64,000 bases of DNA from Listeria immobilis (GTDB lineage: Bacteria; Bacillota; Bacilli; Lactobacillales; Listeriaceae): positions 1 to 64,000 of the forward strand of contig NZ_JAASTZ010000016.1 in NCBI RefSeq assembly GCF_014322765.1, given 5' to 3'. The notes beneath the pieces were generated by a model. The model was not told where the DNA came from. It searched no databases and was given only the letters and a program-made list of their open reading frames with translations. Shown here piece by piece: positions 16,234 to 25,541 of this stretch. Made by a program: the position numbers and the translations under genes. Numbering within the stretch: position 1 is the first letter of the stretch; each line of letters opens with the position of its first letter.

Positions 16234-17074
16234 TATTCCAACGATTCCATTAGCTGACTGGATTGATAAATTGGTAGACGGCTTAACGCAATTTGAAGGA
16301 TTTTTTAATGTTATTACAAATATCATTGGCGGTATTGTCGATGCATTCCAGTGGGTCTTTGACTTAGTTCCACCATGGTTATTTATTATTTTACTTGTAC
16401 TTGGAACATTCTGGGTTAACCGTAAAGGAAAAAAATGGGGTTTAATCACATTTGAAGTTGTTGGTTTGCTATTAATTTGGAATTTAGATTTCTGGCGCGA
16501 TATGACCCAAACATTAACACTGGTACTTACAAGTAGTTTAATTGCCTTAGTTATCGGTGTTCCACTCGGTATTTGGATGGCGAAAAGTAATATTGTCGAA
16601 AGTATCTTTAAACCGATACTTGACTTTATGCAAACAATGCCAGCCTTTGTTTACCTCATTCCTGCCGTAGCGTTTTTTGGAATTGGAATGGTTCCCGGGG
16701 TTGTTGCTTCTGTAATATTCGCGATGCCTCCAACTGTCCGAATGACTAATCTAGGTATTCGCCAAGTATCTACGGAGCTAGTGGAAGCAGCAGATTCATT
16801 TGGTTCCACCCCTTGGCAAAAACTTTGGAAAGTACAACTACCAATGGCGAAATCCACAATGATGGCAGGAATTAATCAAAGTATTATGTTAGCTCTTTCC
16901 ATGGTGGTCATTGCTTCTATGATTGGTGCAATGGGACTTGGAACACGTGTTTACTTTGCAGTAGGACGTAACGATGCTGGTGGCGGATTTGTAGCTGGGA
17001 TTGCTATTGTTATTGTAGCGATTATCCTAGACCGTTTAACACAAGCTTTCAATAAAAAAGCGAAATCTGAGTAA
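16226..17074 (+). CDS. gbuB: Glycine betaine ABC transporter, permease GbuB
   Basis: A 282-residue permease with about seven transmembrane segments. The ABC permease contact loop (EAA motif) reads ELVEAADSFGSTPWQKLWKVQLP, near residues 180-200. It belongs to the OpuAB/ProW family and forms the membrane channel for betaine with GbuA and GbuC. Two in-frame ATGs are close together; the one at 16226 is 7 bases from GAGGTG, whereas 16220 is too close, so 16226 is preferred. The start lies inside the end of gbuA, so translation is coupled. Confidence 0.94.
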   Translation: MPNIPTIPLADWIDKLVDGLTQFEGFFNVITNIIGGIVDAFQWVFDLVPPWLFIILLVLGTFWVNRKGKKWGLITFEVVGLLLIWNLDFWRDMTQTLTLVLTSSLIALVIGVPLGIWMAKSNIVESIFKPILDFMQTMPAFVYLIPAVAFFGIGMVPGVVASVIFAMPPTVRMTNLGIRQVSTELVEAADSFGSTPWQKLWKVQLPMAKSTMMAGINQSIMLALSMVVIASMIGAMGLGTRVYFAVGRNDAGGGFVAGIAIVIVAIILDRLTQAFNKKAKSE

Positions 17075-17087
17075 GGAGGAGAGTAGA

Positions 17088-17990
17088 TTGCTAAAAAAAT
17101 TAATCACCACTGCAGTTTTGACTATGCTTATTTTCACTTTAGCAGCCTGCGGGACAACCCTTGCTCCTTATGATGCGAAAAAAGATTTAGGCGAACAAAT
17201 CAATTATACAATTACAGGAATTGATGCTGGGGCAGGAATTATGCTTGCAACTCAAAATGCGATAAAAGATTACCATTTAGATGATGACAATTGGCAGTTA
17301 CAAACAAGTTCCACTGCGGCAATGACTAGCACACTTCAAAAGGCAATGAAAGATAAGCGCCCAATTGTTGTCACTGGTTGGACACCACACTGGATGTTTA
17401 CAAAATTCGACTTAAAATTTTTAGAAGATCCTAAAAATGTTTATGGGGACGCAGAAAATATTCACACAATAGTGCGCAAAGGCTTAAAAGAAGATAAACC
17501 TTCTGCGTACCAAGTGTTAGATAATTTCTTTTGGACGGCTGAAGATATGTCTGAAGTCATGCTAGAAGTTAATGATGGCGTAGATCCAGAAGAAGCTGCT
17601 AAAAAATGGATTAAAAAGCATCCAGAAAAAGTCGCCAAATGGACTGATGGCGTAGAAAAAGTAGATGGGGATGAAATTAAGCTAACTTATGTAGCTTGGG
17701 ATTCTGAAATAGCATCTACCAATGTCGTCGCCGAAGCATTAAAACAAGTTGGCTATAAACCTACTATTCAAGCGATGGAAATTCAGCCAATGTGGGCATC
17801 TGTTGCAACTGATGCAGCTGATGGTATGGTTGCAGCATGGCTTCCAAACACTTCCGGAGTCTACTATAAAGATTACAAAGGAAAGTTTGAGGATTTAGGA
17901 GCTAACTTAAAAGGCGCCAAAATTGGTCTAGCAGTACCTAAATATATGACAAATATAAATTCGATTGAAGATTTAAAAGTAAGTAAATAA
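17088..17990 (+). CDS. gbuC: Glycine betaine-binding lipoprotein GbuC
   Basis: A 300-residue substrate-binding lipoprotein. The N-terminus is a lipoprotein signal peptide with lipobox LAAC (Cys near residue 21). The mature part is an OpuAC-type domain containing conserved Trp residues that form the betaine-binding cage (GWTPHWMF near residue 97, TYVAWDSEIAS near residue 200 and MQPMWASVATDA-like segment near 230). TTG start with strong RBS AAGGAGGA. It is the last gene of the operon, followed by a terminator at 18001. Confidence 0.94.
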   Translation: MLKKLITTAVLTMLIFTLAACGTTLAPYDAKKDLGEQINYTITGIDAGAGIMLATQNAIKDYHLDDDNWQLQTSSTAAMTSTLQKAMKDKRPIVVTGWTPHWMFTKFDLKFLEDPKNVYGDAENIHTIVRKGLKEDKPSAYQVLDNFFWTAEDMSEVMLEVNDGVDPEEAAKKWIKKHPEKVAKWTDGVEKVDGDEIKLTYVAWDSEIASTNVVAEALKQVGYKPTIQAMEIQPMWASVATDAADGMVAAWLPNTSGVYYKDYKGKFEDLGANLKGAKIGLAVPKYMTNINSIEDLKVSK

Positions 17991-18000
17991 ACGTGAAAAA

Positions 18001-18055
18001 AGGCAGGAAGAAGTTCAAAAAATATTTGATACTTTCTTCGTGCCTTTTCTTCTTT
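18001..18055 (+). terminator. Intrinsic terminator after gbuC
   Basis: AGGCAGGAAGAAGT (18001-18014) pairs with ACTTTCTTCGTGCCT (18031-18045) with a small imperfection, followed by TTTTCTTCTTT. Confidence 0.8.
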
Positions 18056-18104
18056 AAAAAGGTAAAATAGTAATCGACTCATGAATTTGCTAGGAGGATG
18101 ACGG

Positions 18105-18596
18105 ATGTTTAAAAAATTATTAAAAAAGAATAAAAAGGAAGAAGTATTTGCACATGTAACAGGACAACTTATTGCACTTGAAGATGTGCCAGATCCAGTT
18201 TTTAACCAAAAAATGATGGGTGAAGGTATTGCGATTAAACCAGAAACAGGAACCATTGTAGCTCCAGTTGATGGGAAAATTATTCAACTTGCAGAAACAA
18301 AACATGCTTTTGGGATTCGTACGGATATGGGACAAGAAATTCTTGTGCATATTGGTTTAGAAACAGTGGCTCTAAATGGAGAAGGCTTTAACGTATTAGT
18401 AAATATGGGGGATAAAGTTAAAGTAGGAGATCCAATAGTGGAAGCAGACTTTGATTTTATTGAAAAGAATGCCGCAAGTACTGTTGTTCCTATGGTTGTA
18501 ACAAATAGTTCAGAAGGTATATATGATTTTGACTTCCATTCAGTTACCAATACAACTGCTGGAAAAACAGAAGTATTTACAACTAACTTAAAATAA
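18105..18596 (+). CDS. PTS glucose-type EIIA protein
   Basis: A 163-residue free-standing EIIA(Glc)-family protein. His67 (AETKHAFG) and the phosphorylated His82 (EILVHIGLETV) are in their canonical contexts, together with GEGIAIKPETG at the start of the beta sandwich. It accepts phosphate from HPr and passes it to EIIB domains of permeases that lack their own EIIA. No cognate permease is adjacent, so it likely serves glucose/sucrose-type EIIBC proteins encoded elsewhere. RBS AGGAGGATG; monocistronic, between two terminators. Confidence 0.93.
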   Translation: MFKKLLKKNKKEEVFAHVTGQLIALEDVPDPVFNQKMMGEGIAIKPETGTIVAPVDGKIIQLAETKHAFGIRTDMGQEILVHIGLETVALNGEGFNVLVNMGDKVKVGDPIVEADFDFIEKNAASTVVPMVVTNSSEGIYDFDFHSVTNTTAGKTEVFTTNLK

Positions 18597-18604
18597 TTTA
18601 CATC

Positions 18605-18645
18605 AAAAATCCATGAGAAGGTAATTTCCTTTTCATGGATTTTTT
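18605..18645 (+). terminator. Intrinsic terminator after the EIIA gene
   Basis: AAAATCCATGAGAAGG and CCTTTTCATGGATTTT form a 16-base stem with one mismatch and a 6-base loop, with T residues at the end. Confidence 0.92.
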
Positions 18646-18710
18646 AGTATTCTTTTGTCTAGTAAAAGGGTAGAATGAAGGTAATTAGATATTAAAAGGA
18701 GCGAAATAAT

Positions 18711-19406
18711 ATGTTAGAAGTGATAGTTCAAAATCCAAGAGATGCATACTTAGCAGAAAAATATCATGCAAGTAGAATGGAAGTAGTCTCAGCTATAAGT
18801 GAAGGTGGATTAACTCCTAGCTATGGTACTATAAAAGAAATAGTGCGCGCTTCTAAATTACCGGCAATGATGATGATTCGTCCACATAGCTTTTCTTTTA
18901 TATATGATGAAGCAGCAAGGACTGTGATGGAACGAGACATTGAGCTTGCAAAAGAAATTGGTGTGCAAGGAATTGTTTATGGTGGAATAACTGAAGAAGG
19001 CAATATTGATCAAGCACTTTTAGAAAGAGTAATTGGCTGGAAAGGTGATTTAGACCTTACTTTTCACCGTGCGCTTGAGGCAACTAAAGATATTGAAGCA
19101 AGTTATCAAGTTTTACGCACATATGGAAAAGACATTAATCAATTATTAACTTCAGGTGGGACAAATAGCGCGCTTGATTCATTGCCACGTCTTAAACGTT
19201 GGATTCAAGATAGCGAAGAAAACCCAGATTCTTTTCAAATTTTGGTTGGAAGTGGCGTTAAACCAGAAAATATCGCCACCTTTCAAGCTGCATTAAATCA
19301 TACAGACTATCATGTAGGAAGTGCTGCTAGAGAGGCAAATGATTTTTCAAAGGATATTTTAAAAGAAAATATGGATACTTTAAAGCAGTATATTAATCAA
19401 GCTTGA
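18711..19406 (+). CDS. cutC: CutC family protein
   Basis: A 231-residue CutC-like TIM-barrel protein, starting LEVIVQNPRDAYLAEKYHASRMEVVS and carrying the family segments MMIRPHSFSF, GIVYGGITEEG, LTFHRALEATKD and LTSGGTNSALD, GSGVKPENI. CutC was first described in copper homeostasis, but the role is disputed and the enzymatic function is unknown. RBS AAAGGAGC before the ATG. It is 78 bases upstream of cvfB; no terminator is seen between, so the two may share a transcript. Confidence 0.88.
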   Translation: MLEVIVQNPRDAYLAEKYHASRMEVVSAISEGGLTPSYGTIKEIVRASKLPAMMMIRPHSFSFIYDEAARTVMERDIELAKEIGVQGIVYGGITEEGNIDQALLERVIGWKGDLDLTFHRALEATKDIEASYQVLRTYGKDINQLLTSGGTNSALDSLPRLKRWIQDSEENPDSFQILVGSGVKPENIATFQAALNHTDYHVGSAAREANDFSKDILKENMDTLKQYINQA

Positions 19407-19484
19407 TTCAATATAGCAGGTAGCTTAACTTACATAGATACGCTATAATAAAACAAGACTATTATTAAAAAAGGTGGAAAAAAA

Positions 19485-20357
19485 GTGAATAACTATATTG
19501 GCAAAAGCCAAATAATGACAGTAAAAGAAATTCAAGCTACAGGTTGGCTTCTTGAGAAAGAGGGCGTAACTGTTTTTTTAGCTAAATCAAATACACATGA
19601 AACGGAGCTTGCTGTTGGAACAGAAGTAACCGTATTTATTTTTGTAGACTATGATCGTGAAATTGCAGCAACAACAATCATTCCCAAAATTCAAGTAGGA
19701 CATTATAGCTGGGGAACAATAACCGAAGTGCGTAAACATCTAGGGGTTTTTGTAGATATTGGTATTGAAAAAGATGTCGTTGTCTCTTTAGATGATTTAC
19801 CTGCATTACCGCATTTATGGCCGAAAAAAGATGATCGAGTAATGATTGCCCTTCGAGTAGATGAAGAAAATCGTGTTTGGGGAGTTCTAGCAGAAGAAGA
19901 TGAATTTCGAGCAATTGCTGTTCGCGCAGACCAAACTTTATTTAATCAAAATATCGAAGGCACTATTTATCGTTTATTAAAAGTAGGTTCATTCGTTTTT
20001 ACAGATGATTTCCATATTGGTTTTATTCATGAAAGCGAACGAACATCTGAACCACGAATGGGTGAACGTGTGAAGGCGCGTGTAATTGCCGTAAAACCAG
20101 ATGGCTCTCTTAATTTATCGCTTCGTGGTAGAGCACATGAGGTATTAAATGATGATGCAGAAATGATTTTAACCTATTTACGAAGTGTTGGTGGAGAAAT
20201 GCCATTTGGAGATAAGTCGGACCCAGATGCGATTCGTGCCAAATTCGGTATTAGTAAAGCGCAGTTTAAGCGTGCAATTGGCACACTGTTAAAAGCAAAA
20301 CGAATTACCCAAGAAAATGGGATTAATACAAAACTAACAGACGAAAGCTCCGACTAA
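19485..20357 (+). CDS. cvfB: CvfB/YitL-like S1 RNA-binding protein
   Basis: A 290-residue protein with tandem S1-like OB folds (clearest around WGTITEVRKHLGVFVDIGIEKDVVVSLDDLP, residues about 75-110, and EGTIYRLLKVGSFVFTDDFHIGFIH, about 155-185) and a C-terminal winged helix (from about 225). This architecture is that of CvfB of Staphylococcus, which binds RNA and affects virulence gene expression. GTG start with RBS AAGGTGG. Confidence 0.87.
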   Translation: MNNYIGKSQIMTVKEIQATGWLLEKEGVTVFLAKSNTHETELAVGTEVTVFIFVDYDREIAATTIIPKIQVGHYSWGTITEVRKHLGVFVDIGIEKDVVVSLDDLPALPHLWPKKDDRVMIALRVDEENRVWGVLAEEDEFRAIAVRADQTLFNQNIEGTIYRLLKVGSFVFTDDFHIGFIHESERTSEPRMGERVKARVIAVKPDGSLNLSLRGRAHEVLNDDAEMILTYLRSVGGEMPFGDKSDPDAIRAKFGISKAQFKRAIGTLLKAKRITQENGINTKLTDESSD

Positions 20358-20493
20358 AGTAGTAGTAGATGTTCCAACTAGCGCGGTTTGTTTCATTTGG
20401 CATATGCTCGCTATAATAAATACAGCATGTACAAAGTAGCGCAAAAACAAGAATTAACTTTGTCTAAAGATTGACTTAAGGAGGTGTGTCAGC

Positions 20494-21207
20494 TTGAAAA
20501 AAATGGAAAGCTCGGTTGTTTTTGTATTTTTAATTGCGATTATTGTTGGTGTTGGTCTTGAAATGCTGTTTCAGTGGGAGTTACTAATTCTTTTTGCACT
20601 TGGAATATTCTTCTTATTTACATCAAGAAAAGCTAATGCAACAAAGAAAAGTGCTAGAAACTCCTTGTTTATTGGAGTAGTATTTATTATTATTGCGGTA
20701 CTTTTAACAACCACTTTTAAAGTAGGACTCGTTGTTGCTGGGATTTATGCAATCATCCATTACGTAAGTCGAAAGCGGGCCCCCCAATTATTAATGCTTA
20801 AAGTAAGAGAACCCGAAAGTAAAATGGATCGTACGGATAAATTTATTCGTAATCAGTGGTTTGGTAATCAACGGATTCTAGATTTAGTGTACGAATGGGA
20901 TGATATAAATATTCAAACAGGAATTGGCGATACGATTATTGATTTAGGAAATACAGTACTTCCAACTGGCGAAAGTGTTATTATGATTCGCAGTGTCTCA
21001 GGGAAAATTCGATTACTCGTACCGTTTGATATTGGGATTTGTATTGAACATTCGGCTATTTTTGGAAATATACAATATGATAAAGAAAGTACCTCCATTC
21101 AAAATAATAGCATCAAGGTATACTCGGATAATTATGAAGGTTCCGCACGTAAAGTAAAAATCATGACGTCTGTTATCTTTGGAGATTTAGAGGTGATTCG
21201 ACTATGA
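20494..21207 (+). CDS. liaF: LiaF-type membrane regulator
   Basis: A 237-residue protein with two to three N-terminal transmembrane segments (to about residue 90) and a C-terminal soluble domain of the LiaF/DUF2154 type (YEWDDINIQTGIGDTIIDLGNTVLPTGES, IRSVSGKIRLLVPFDIGI). In B. subtilis LiaF keeps the LiaS kinase inactive until the cell envelope is stressed. TTG start, RBS AAGGAGGTG at 7 bases. It overlaps liaS by four bases, so liaFSR is a coupled operon. A TATAAT at about 20410 could be the -10 of its promoter, with no good -35. Confidence 0.93.
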   Translation: MKKMESSVVFVFLIAIIVGVGLEMLFQWELLILFALGIFFLFTSRKANATKKSARNSLFIGVVFIIIAVLLTTTFKVGLVVAGIYAIIHYVSRKRAPQLLMLKVREPESKMDRTDKFIRNQWFGNQRILDLVYEWDDINIQTGIGDTIIDLGNTVLPTGESVIMIRSVSGKIRLLVPFDIGICIEHSAIFGNIQYDKESTSIQNNSIKVYSDNYEGSARKVKIMTSVIFGDLEVIRL

Positions 21208-22262
21208 GTTTTTCTAGAGTGATGATGGTAGTTTGCTCAGGGCTACTGCTTATAGCTTCGATTATCGGGACAGTGGGCTATTACTTTTTAAGTGAAGCCT
21301 CATGGTATAAAATTTTAATTGAGCAAAAGATCTTTTACATTCCGTTTGTTGTTTTTGTTCCGATAACTGCCATTTCCATTGGACTGATTATTGGTGGATT
21401 ACTTGGCTATTTCATCAAGCAAAAATTCGAATCGATTGATTTTTCTATCCGTTTGCTTGGACAAGGCGACTTAGAAAAAAAAATTACTAGCGAAGAAGAC
21501 GAGAATTTTATTGAGGTGCAGCAAGTATACAAGCAAATCGACCGTTTACGTGATAAAATGAAAGCACAAACAATTTTAACGCAAAAATTAGCGAATGAAC
21601 GATCTGAATCTTCTGGTCAAACCAAGGAAGCTATTTTATCCGAAGAACGGCATCGTATTGCTCGCGAATTACATGATTCTGTCAGCCAACAATTATTTGC
21701 GGCGATGATGCTTTTATCGGCATTAAATGAACAAAGCGAGAAAAGCGCCACACCTGCAATGCAAAAACAATTGAAGATGGTAGAATCTATCGTTAATGAA
21801 TCGCAGTCGGAAATGCGTGCGCTATTACTTCATCTGCGCCCAACACAGCTTGAAGGGAAATCGCTTAAAATTGGAATTGAACAATTATTAAAAGAGTTAA
21901 CAACAAAATTGCCAATCGAAGTAGATTGGCAAATTGAAGATATTTGTTTGCAAAAAGGCATTGAGGACCATCTCTTTCGAATTGTGCAAGAGCTATTATC
22001 TAACACATTACGCCATTCAAAAGCCAAATTACTAGAAGTTCGACTAGTCACAATGGACAATTTGGCTGTGATGAAAGTTGTAGATGATGGAGTAGGATTT
22101 GATATGAGCAATGTTCGACAAGGCTCTTATGGTTTACAAAATATGCGTGAAAGAGTTGCCGAATTTGGTGGCACAATTAAAATAATTAGTTTCCCAGGTA
22201 GAGGAACTAGTGTAGAAATAAAAATCCCACTTGTTGCGAAGAAGGACGTGGAAAGCGAATGA
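21204..22262 (+). CDS. liaS: Sensor histidine kinase LiaS
   Basis: A 352-residue intramembrane-sensing kinase. Two transmembrane helices (residues about 7-29 and 45-70) flank a very short extracellular loop, followed by a HAMP-like linker, the HisKA_3 dimerisation domain with phosphorylated His157 in [14 protein letters not shown], and a C-terminal ATPase domain ([35 protein letters not shown]). It phosphorylates LiaR in response to cell-wall antibiotics and membrane damage. ATGA overlaps exist at both ends with liaF and liaR. Confidence 0.94.
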   Translation: MSFSRVMMVVCSGLLLIASIIGTVGYYFLSEASWYKILIEQKIFYIPFVVFVPITAISIGLIIGGLLGYFIKQKFESIDFSIRLLGQGDLEKKITSEEDENFIEVQQVYKQIDRLRDKMKAQTILTQKLANERSESSGQTKEAILSEERHRIARELHDSVSQQLFAAMMLLSALNEQSEKSATPAMQKQLKMVESIVNESQSEMRALLLHLRPTQLEGKSLKIGIEQLLKELTTKLPIEVDWQIEDICLQKGIEDHLFRIVQELLSNTLRHSKAKLLEVRLVTMDNLAVMKVVDDGVGFDMSNVRQGSYGLQNMRERVAEFGGTIKIISFPGRGTSVEIKIPLVAKKDVESE

Positions 22263-22897
22263 TAAAAGTATTGCTAGTAGATGATCACGAAATGGTACGT
22301 ATAGGTGTCTCAGCTTATCTTTCTGTACAAGATGATATGGATGTAGTCGGAGAAGCAGAAAATGGTCGACAAGGTGCTGATATGGCCTTAGAATTACGTC
22401 CAGATATAATCTTAATGGATTTAGTAATGGATGAAATGGATGGTATTGAAGCGACGAAAGAAATTATGAAAAACTGGAAAGAAGCAAAAATTATTATTGT
22501 AACCAGCTTTATTGATGATGAGAAAGTTTATCCAGCGCTTGAAGCAGGAGCAAGCAGTTACATGTTAAAAACATCTACTGCCAGTGAAATTGCCGATGCG
22601 ATTCGTGCTACATATGGTGGAGATTCTGTTCTAGAGCCAGAAGTAACGGGCAAAATGATGCAGCGTCTAACTGCCAAACCAGAAAAAAACTTACATGATG
22701 ATTTAACGAATCGTGAAAATGAAATTCTGCTACTTATTGCAGAAGGAAAGTCTAATCAAGAAATTGCTGATGAACTTTTCATTACACTTAAAACAGTGAA
22801 AACGCATGTAAGTAATATTTTATCTAAGTTAGACGTGCAAGATCGTACTCAAGCGGCGATTTATGCATTTAAACATGACTTAGTGGAGAAGAAGTAA
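22259..22897 (+). CDS. liaR: Response regulator LiaR (NarL/LuxR family)
   Basis: A 212-residue response regulator. The receiver domain has the acidic pair DD (8-9), phosphoacceptor Asp54 in [12 protein letters not shown] and Lys in MLKTSTA; the LuxR-type helix-turn-helix occupies about residues 150-205 ([27 protein letters not shown]). It is the output of the LiaFSR envelope-stress system and probably controls lial operon-type genes elsewhere. The next gene, ktrC, follows after 17 bases and may be cotranscribed. Confidence 0.95.
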   Translation: MIKVLLVDDHEMVRIGVSAYLSVQDDMDVVGEAENGRQGADMALELRPDIILMDLVMDEMDGIEATKEIMKNWKEAKIIIVTSFIDDEKVYPALEAGASSYMLKTSTASEIADAIRATYGGDSVLEPEVTGKMMQRLTAKPEKNLHDDLTNRENEILLLIAEGKSNQEIADELFITLKTVKTHVSNILSKLDVQDRTQAAIYAFKHDLVEKK

Positions 22898-22914
22898 CAA
22901 GGAGGTAGTAGGAC

Positions 22915-23574
22915 ATGAAAGAAGGGTTTGCAGTCATCGGTCTTGGGCGGTTTGGTGGAAGCATTTGTCGCTCTTTAGTGGAGCAAGGAATGGAAGTACT
23001 TGCAATTGATTCTGATGAAGAAAGAGTCAATGAATATATGTCGATTGCAACACATGCGGTCATCGCTAATTCTACGGATGAAAATGCGCTACGTCAATTA
23101 GGAATTCGTAATTTTGAACATGTGATTGTCGCAATTGGAGAAGATATTCAGTCAAGTATTTTAACCACACTGATTTTAAAAGAAATGGGTGTTAAATATG
23201 TTACTGCAAAAGCAACAAATGATAAACATGCCAAACTATTAGATAAAATTGGTGCAGATAGAGTAGTACATCCTGAGCGAGATATGGGACGAAGAATTGC
23301 TCATTATATCGTATCTAAAAATATGCTTGATTATCTAGAATTATCTGATGAGTATAGTCTAGTCGAAATTTCTGTTTCCGATCCGCGCTTTCTCGGGAAA
23401 AGTTTGGTCGACCTAGATTTCCGTAATTCATTTGGTGTTAATATTGTCGGAATTAAAAAAGATAAACAAATGATCATTACACCAGAAGCGAATGATGTGC
23501 TTCACGAAGGCGATATTTTAATTGTTATTGGTTCGGATGATGATATCGAACGACTACAAGAAAAAATCCAATAA
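22915..23574 (+). CDS. ktrC: Potassium channel regulatory subunit KtrC (RCK/TrkA)
   Basis: A 219-residue RCK protein: N-terminal Rossmann nucleotide-binding domain (FAVIGLGRFGGSICRSL, with IDSDEERV at the second strand) and a C-terminal TrkA_C domain (from about residue 135) ending GDILIVIGSDDDIERL. KtrC gates KtrD-type potassium channels. In related Firmicutes the TrkA_C domain of KtrA/KtrC binds c-di-AMP, which links potassium uptake to the same messenger as cbpB. No channel subunit is adjacent. RBS AAGGAGG. The linkage to liaFSR suggests coordinated envelope and ion homeostasis. Confidence 0.92.
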   Translation: MKEGFAVIGLGRFGGSICRSLVEQGMEVLAIDSDEERVNEYMSIATHAVIANSTDENALRQLGIRNFEHVIVAIGEDIQSSILTTLILKEMGVKYVTAKATNDKHAKLLDKIGADRVVHPERDMGRRIAHYIVSKNMLDYLELSDEYSLVEISVSDPRFLGKSLVDLDFRNSFGVNIVGIKKDKQMIITPEANDVLHEGDILIVIGSDDDIERLQEKIQ

Positions 23575-23580
23575 AAAAAG

Positions 23581-23640
23581 AGACCTTAGCAATATATAGT
23601 GATGTTTGTATAAATCCTTTATATTTCTAGGCTTTTTTTA
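23581..23640 (+). terminator. Weak imperfect terminator after ktrC
   Basis: AGACCTTAGCAATATA and TATATTTCTAGGCTT pair imperfectly across a long AT-rich interior, ending in TTTTTT. It is weaker than the other terminators in the window. Confidence 0.45.
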
Positions 23641-23730
23641 TTTGGAACATTACTCAAATTTGCTATCTAGCCATTTCTTTTCTATTATAGTTACAGAGCT
23701 TAAATTGAATAATGGAAAGAGGGGGGAAAG

Positions 23731-24651
23731 ATGAAAAAGTTTTTACTTGATAAAATTGGGGCACGCGGGTTGATTCAAATGTTACAAGTTTTTATTTTTG
23801 CTAGTATTTGTGTAGTGTTCCATACAGTTATTTTTCCAGATTTATCTGGTGTACTACCTATTGTAGTTTTGATAGGAATTCTTTCCATGCAGCCAACTTA
23901 TGCGATTACACGAAAAGCCATACCGAAAATTGCTTTAGCTTTTACATTAGCATGTGTTTTTGTTATAGCTAGCACTATTTTACTCCCTATAAATGTGTAT
24001 ATTTACTATCTTGTTATGGTGATTTTAATATTAGCAGTGAATTTTACTATGCCGCAAAAATACATGGTTATGACACTTGCTATTGGGACGGCGCTTTATT
24101 TTTTAGGAACAGAAGATTTACCAATGCCACTTTATACAATGGTTATTGTCGCTCTTATAGATGTACTTATTTTTTTCATTTTAGTTCGGTTGGTTGTTAA
24201 ATACATACATTTGCCGCTAGAAAAAACGATTCAAACAATTATGAAACAATTAATAGGTTTATTCGAAAAAGAAATCGAAAGCGTATTTAAAAATAATGGA
24301 ACTTTTGTGAAAAAACCGCTGTACAATATATTTGTTCAATCACAAATGTTTATTAAAGAATATAGTGCTAGTAAAAAAGCAGATCCACACCATGTGAAGA
24401 TATATCAAGATTTATTGCCCAGCTATTTAGCGCTCTTTTTCCATGTTCAAACAGTACAAGATATTGGTAGAGCGGGTTTGTCGGCTGAAGCTAAACAAGC
24501 GCTTCAACAAATGAATATCGCAGTTTCAAATGAGATTAATTCAAGTGAGGCTGACCCGGTTGTATCATATCACGTGAAAAAAATTGTGGAGAACTTTCAA
24601 ATTATCCAAAATGGCATGTCGGAACTCTTGCAAGGAGGGCCTAAGAAATGA
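23731..24651 (+). CDS. FUSC/ArAE-like membrane protein, first of a pair
   Basis: A 306-residue protein with six predicted transmembrane segments in the first half (to about residue 160) and a soluble helical C-terminal half. The layout resembles the FUSC/aromatic acid exporter (YgaE/YhfK-like) superfamily, although the sequence match is by architecture only. It is translationally coupled to a second gene of similar size and layout (ATGA overlap). Together they look like the two halves of a FUSC-type transporter. RBS GAAAGAGGGGGGA. Confidence 0.6.
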   Translation: MKKFLLDKIGARGLIQMLQVFIFASICVVFHTVIFPDLSGVLPIVVLIGILSMQPTYAITRKAIPKIALAFTLACVFVIASTILLPINVYIYYLVMVILILAVNFTMPQKYMVMTLAIGTALYFLGTEDLPMPLYTMVIVALIDVLIFFILVRLVVKYIHLPLEKTIQTIMKQLIGLFEKEIESVFKNNGTFVKKPLYNIFVQSQMFIKEYSASKKADPHHVKIYQDLLPSYLALFFHVQTVQDIGRAGLSAEAKQALQQMNIAVSNEINSSEADPVVSYHVKKIVENFQIIQNGMSELLQGGPKK

Positions 24652-25499
24652 AAAAGATTTCTTTAAAAGAAAGATTAGCTCTTGATCCTCGTGTTGCCAA
24701 AAGCCTTATAAGTATAACAATTGTCATTCTATTATTTCCGATTATGGGAGATTGGATTGTTTATCCGACATATGTGTTTAATGCTATTTATATTACTTCT
24801 CAAATGACAAAAGGAGCAACTTATAAATCAAGCATCGAACGGATTGTTGGAACGATTATTGGTGGGTTACTTGCGGCATTTCTTTACTTATTAGTTCCAA
24901 ACCATCATTTTATTATGATTCCGGTTGGTGCAGCGCTGGCAGTAATGTTGAGCTATCTTTTTACAAAAAAATTTACGATGGTTATTGTTGTTATTACTGT
25001 GATGGTACTTGTTGGAAAAGGAAACGGCGAGCCAATTGTCTTTTTAAGGGACCGATTATTAGATACAATGATTGGTTTAGTCATAGGTTTTCTTGTATAC
25101 GCACTATATCCACGAAATAAAACTAAAAAAATGAATCAAGTTTTTACAACACATGAAACAACTATTTTAGCGCAAATAAAAACGATGAATATTACTTCTG
25201 AAAATGTGAAACAGTTAGCACCAAACATAAAATCATTATGGAAACAGCTAATAGATTTAAGAAACTTGAGAGAACAAATTATTACGGATAGTAGTTTTGT
25301 ACCGAGCACAACTTTTGATGACCCAATGTTCCAGTTTACAAGTTTATTTGAAAAAGCTATTAATCATATTGAAATTCTTTATCACGTAACTTTAGAGAAG
25401 GATAAAGAAGCGGATTATGAAGTCGTTTTTGAGTATCATCAAAAAGCATGTGCGGAAGTAATAAATGAAATGGAAACATTAGTGGAAGAGCATAAATAA
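24648..25499 (+). CDS. FUSC/ArAE-like membrane protein, second of a pair
   Basis: A 283-residue protein with about five to six transmembrane segments in the first 165 residues. The motif GTIIGGLLAAFLYLLVPNH followed by DRLLDTMIGLVIGFLVYALYP is characteristic of FUSC/ArAE-type membrane proteins (compare R..TivG..lG and R..di..G). The rest is a helical soluble region. It starts four bases before the end of the upstream gene. Function is probably efflux of an organic anion; substrate unknown. It ends at a strong bidirectional terminator. Confidence 0.72.
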   Translation: MKKISLKERLALDPRVAKSLISITIVILLFPIMGDWIVYPTYVFNAIYITSQMTKGATYKSSIERIVGTIIGGLLAAFLYLLVPNHHFIMIPVGAALAVMLSYLFTKKFTMVIVVITVMVLVGKGNGEPIVFLRDRLLDTMIGLVIGFLVYALYPRNKTKKMNQVFTTHETTILAQIKTMNITSENVKQLAPNIKSLWKQLIDLRNLREQIITDSSFVPSTTFDDPMFQFTSLFEKAINHIEILYHVTLEKDKEADYEVVFEYHQKACAEVINEMETLVEEHK

Positions 25500-25500
25500 A

Positions 25501-25541
25501 AAGGATAGTGAAAGCATTGATTTGCTTTCACTATCCTTTTA
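25501..25541. terminator. Bidirectional terminator between the FUSC pair and the LCP gene
   Basis: AAGGATAGTGAAAGCA (25501-25516) and TGCTTTCACTATCCTT (25523-25538) form a perfect 16-base stem with a 6-base loop. Confidence 0.95.
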
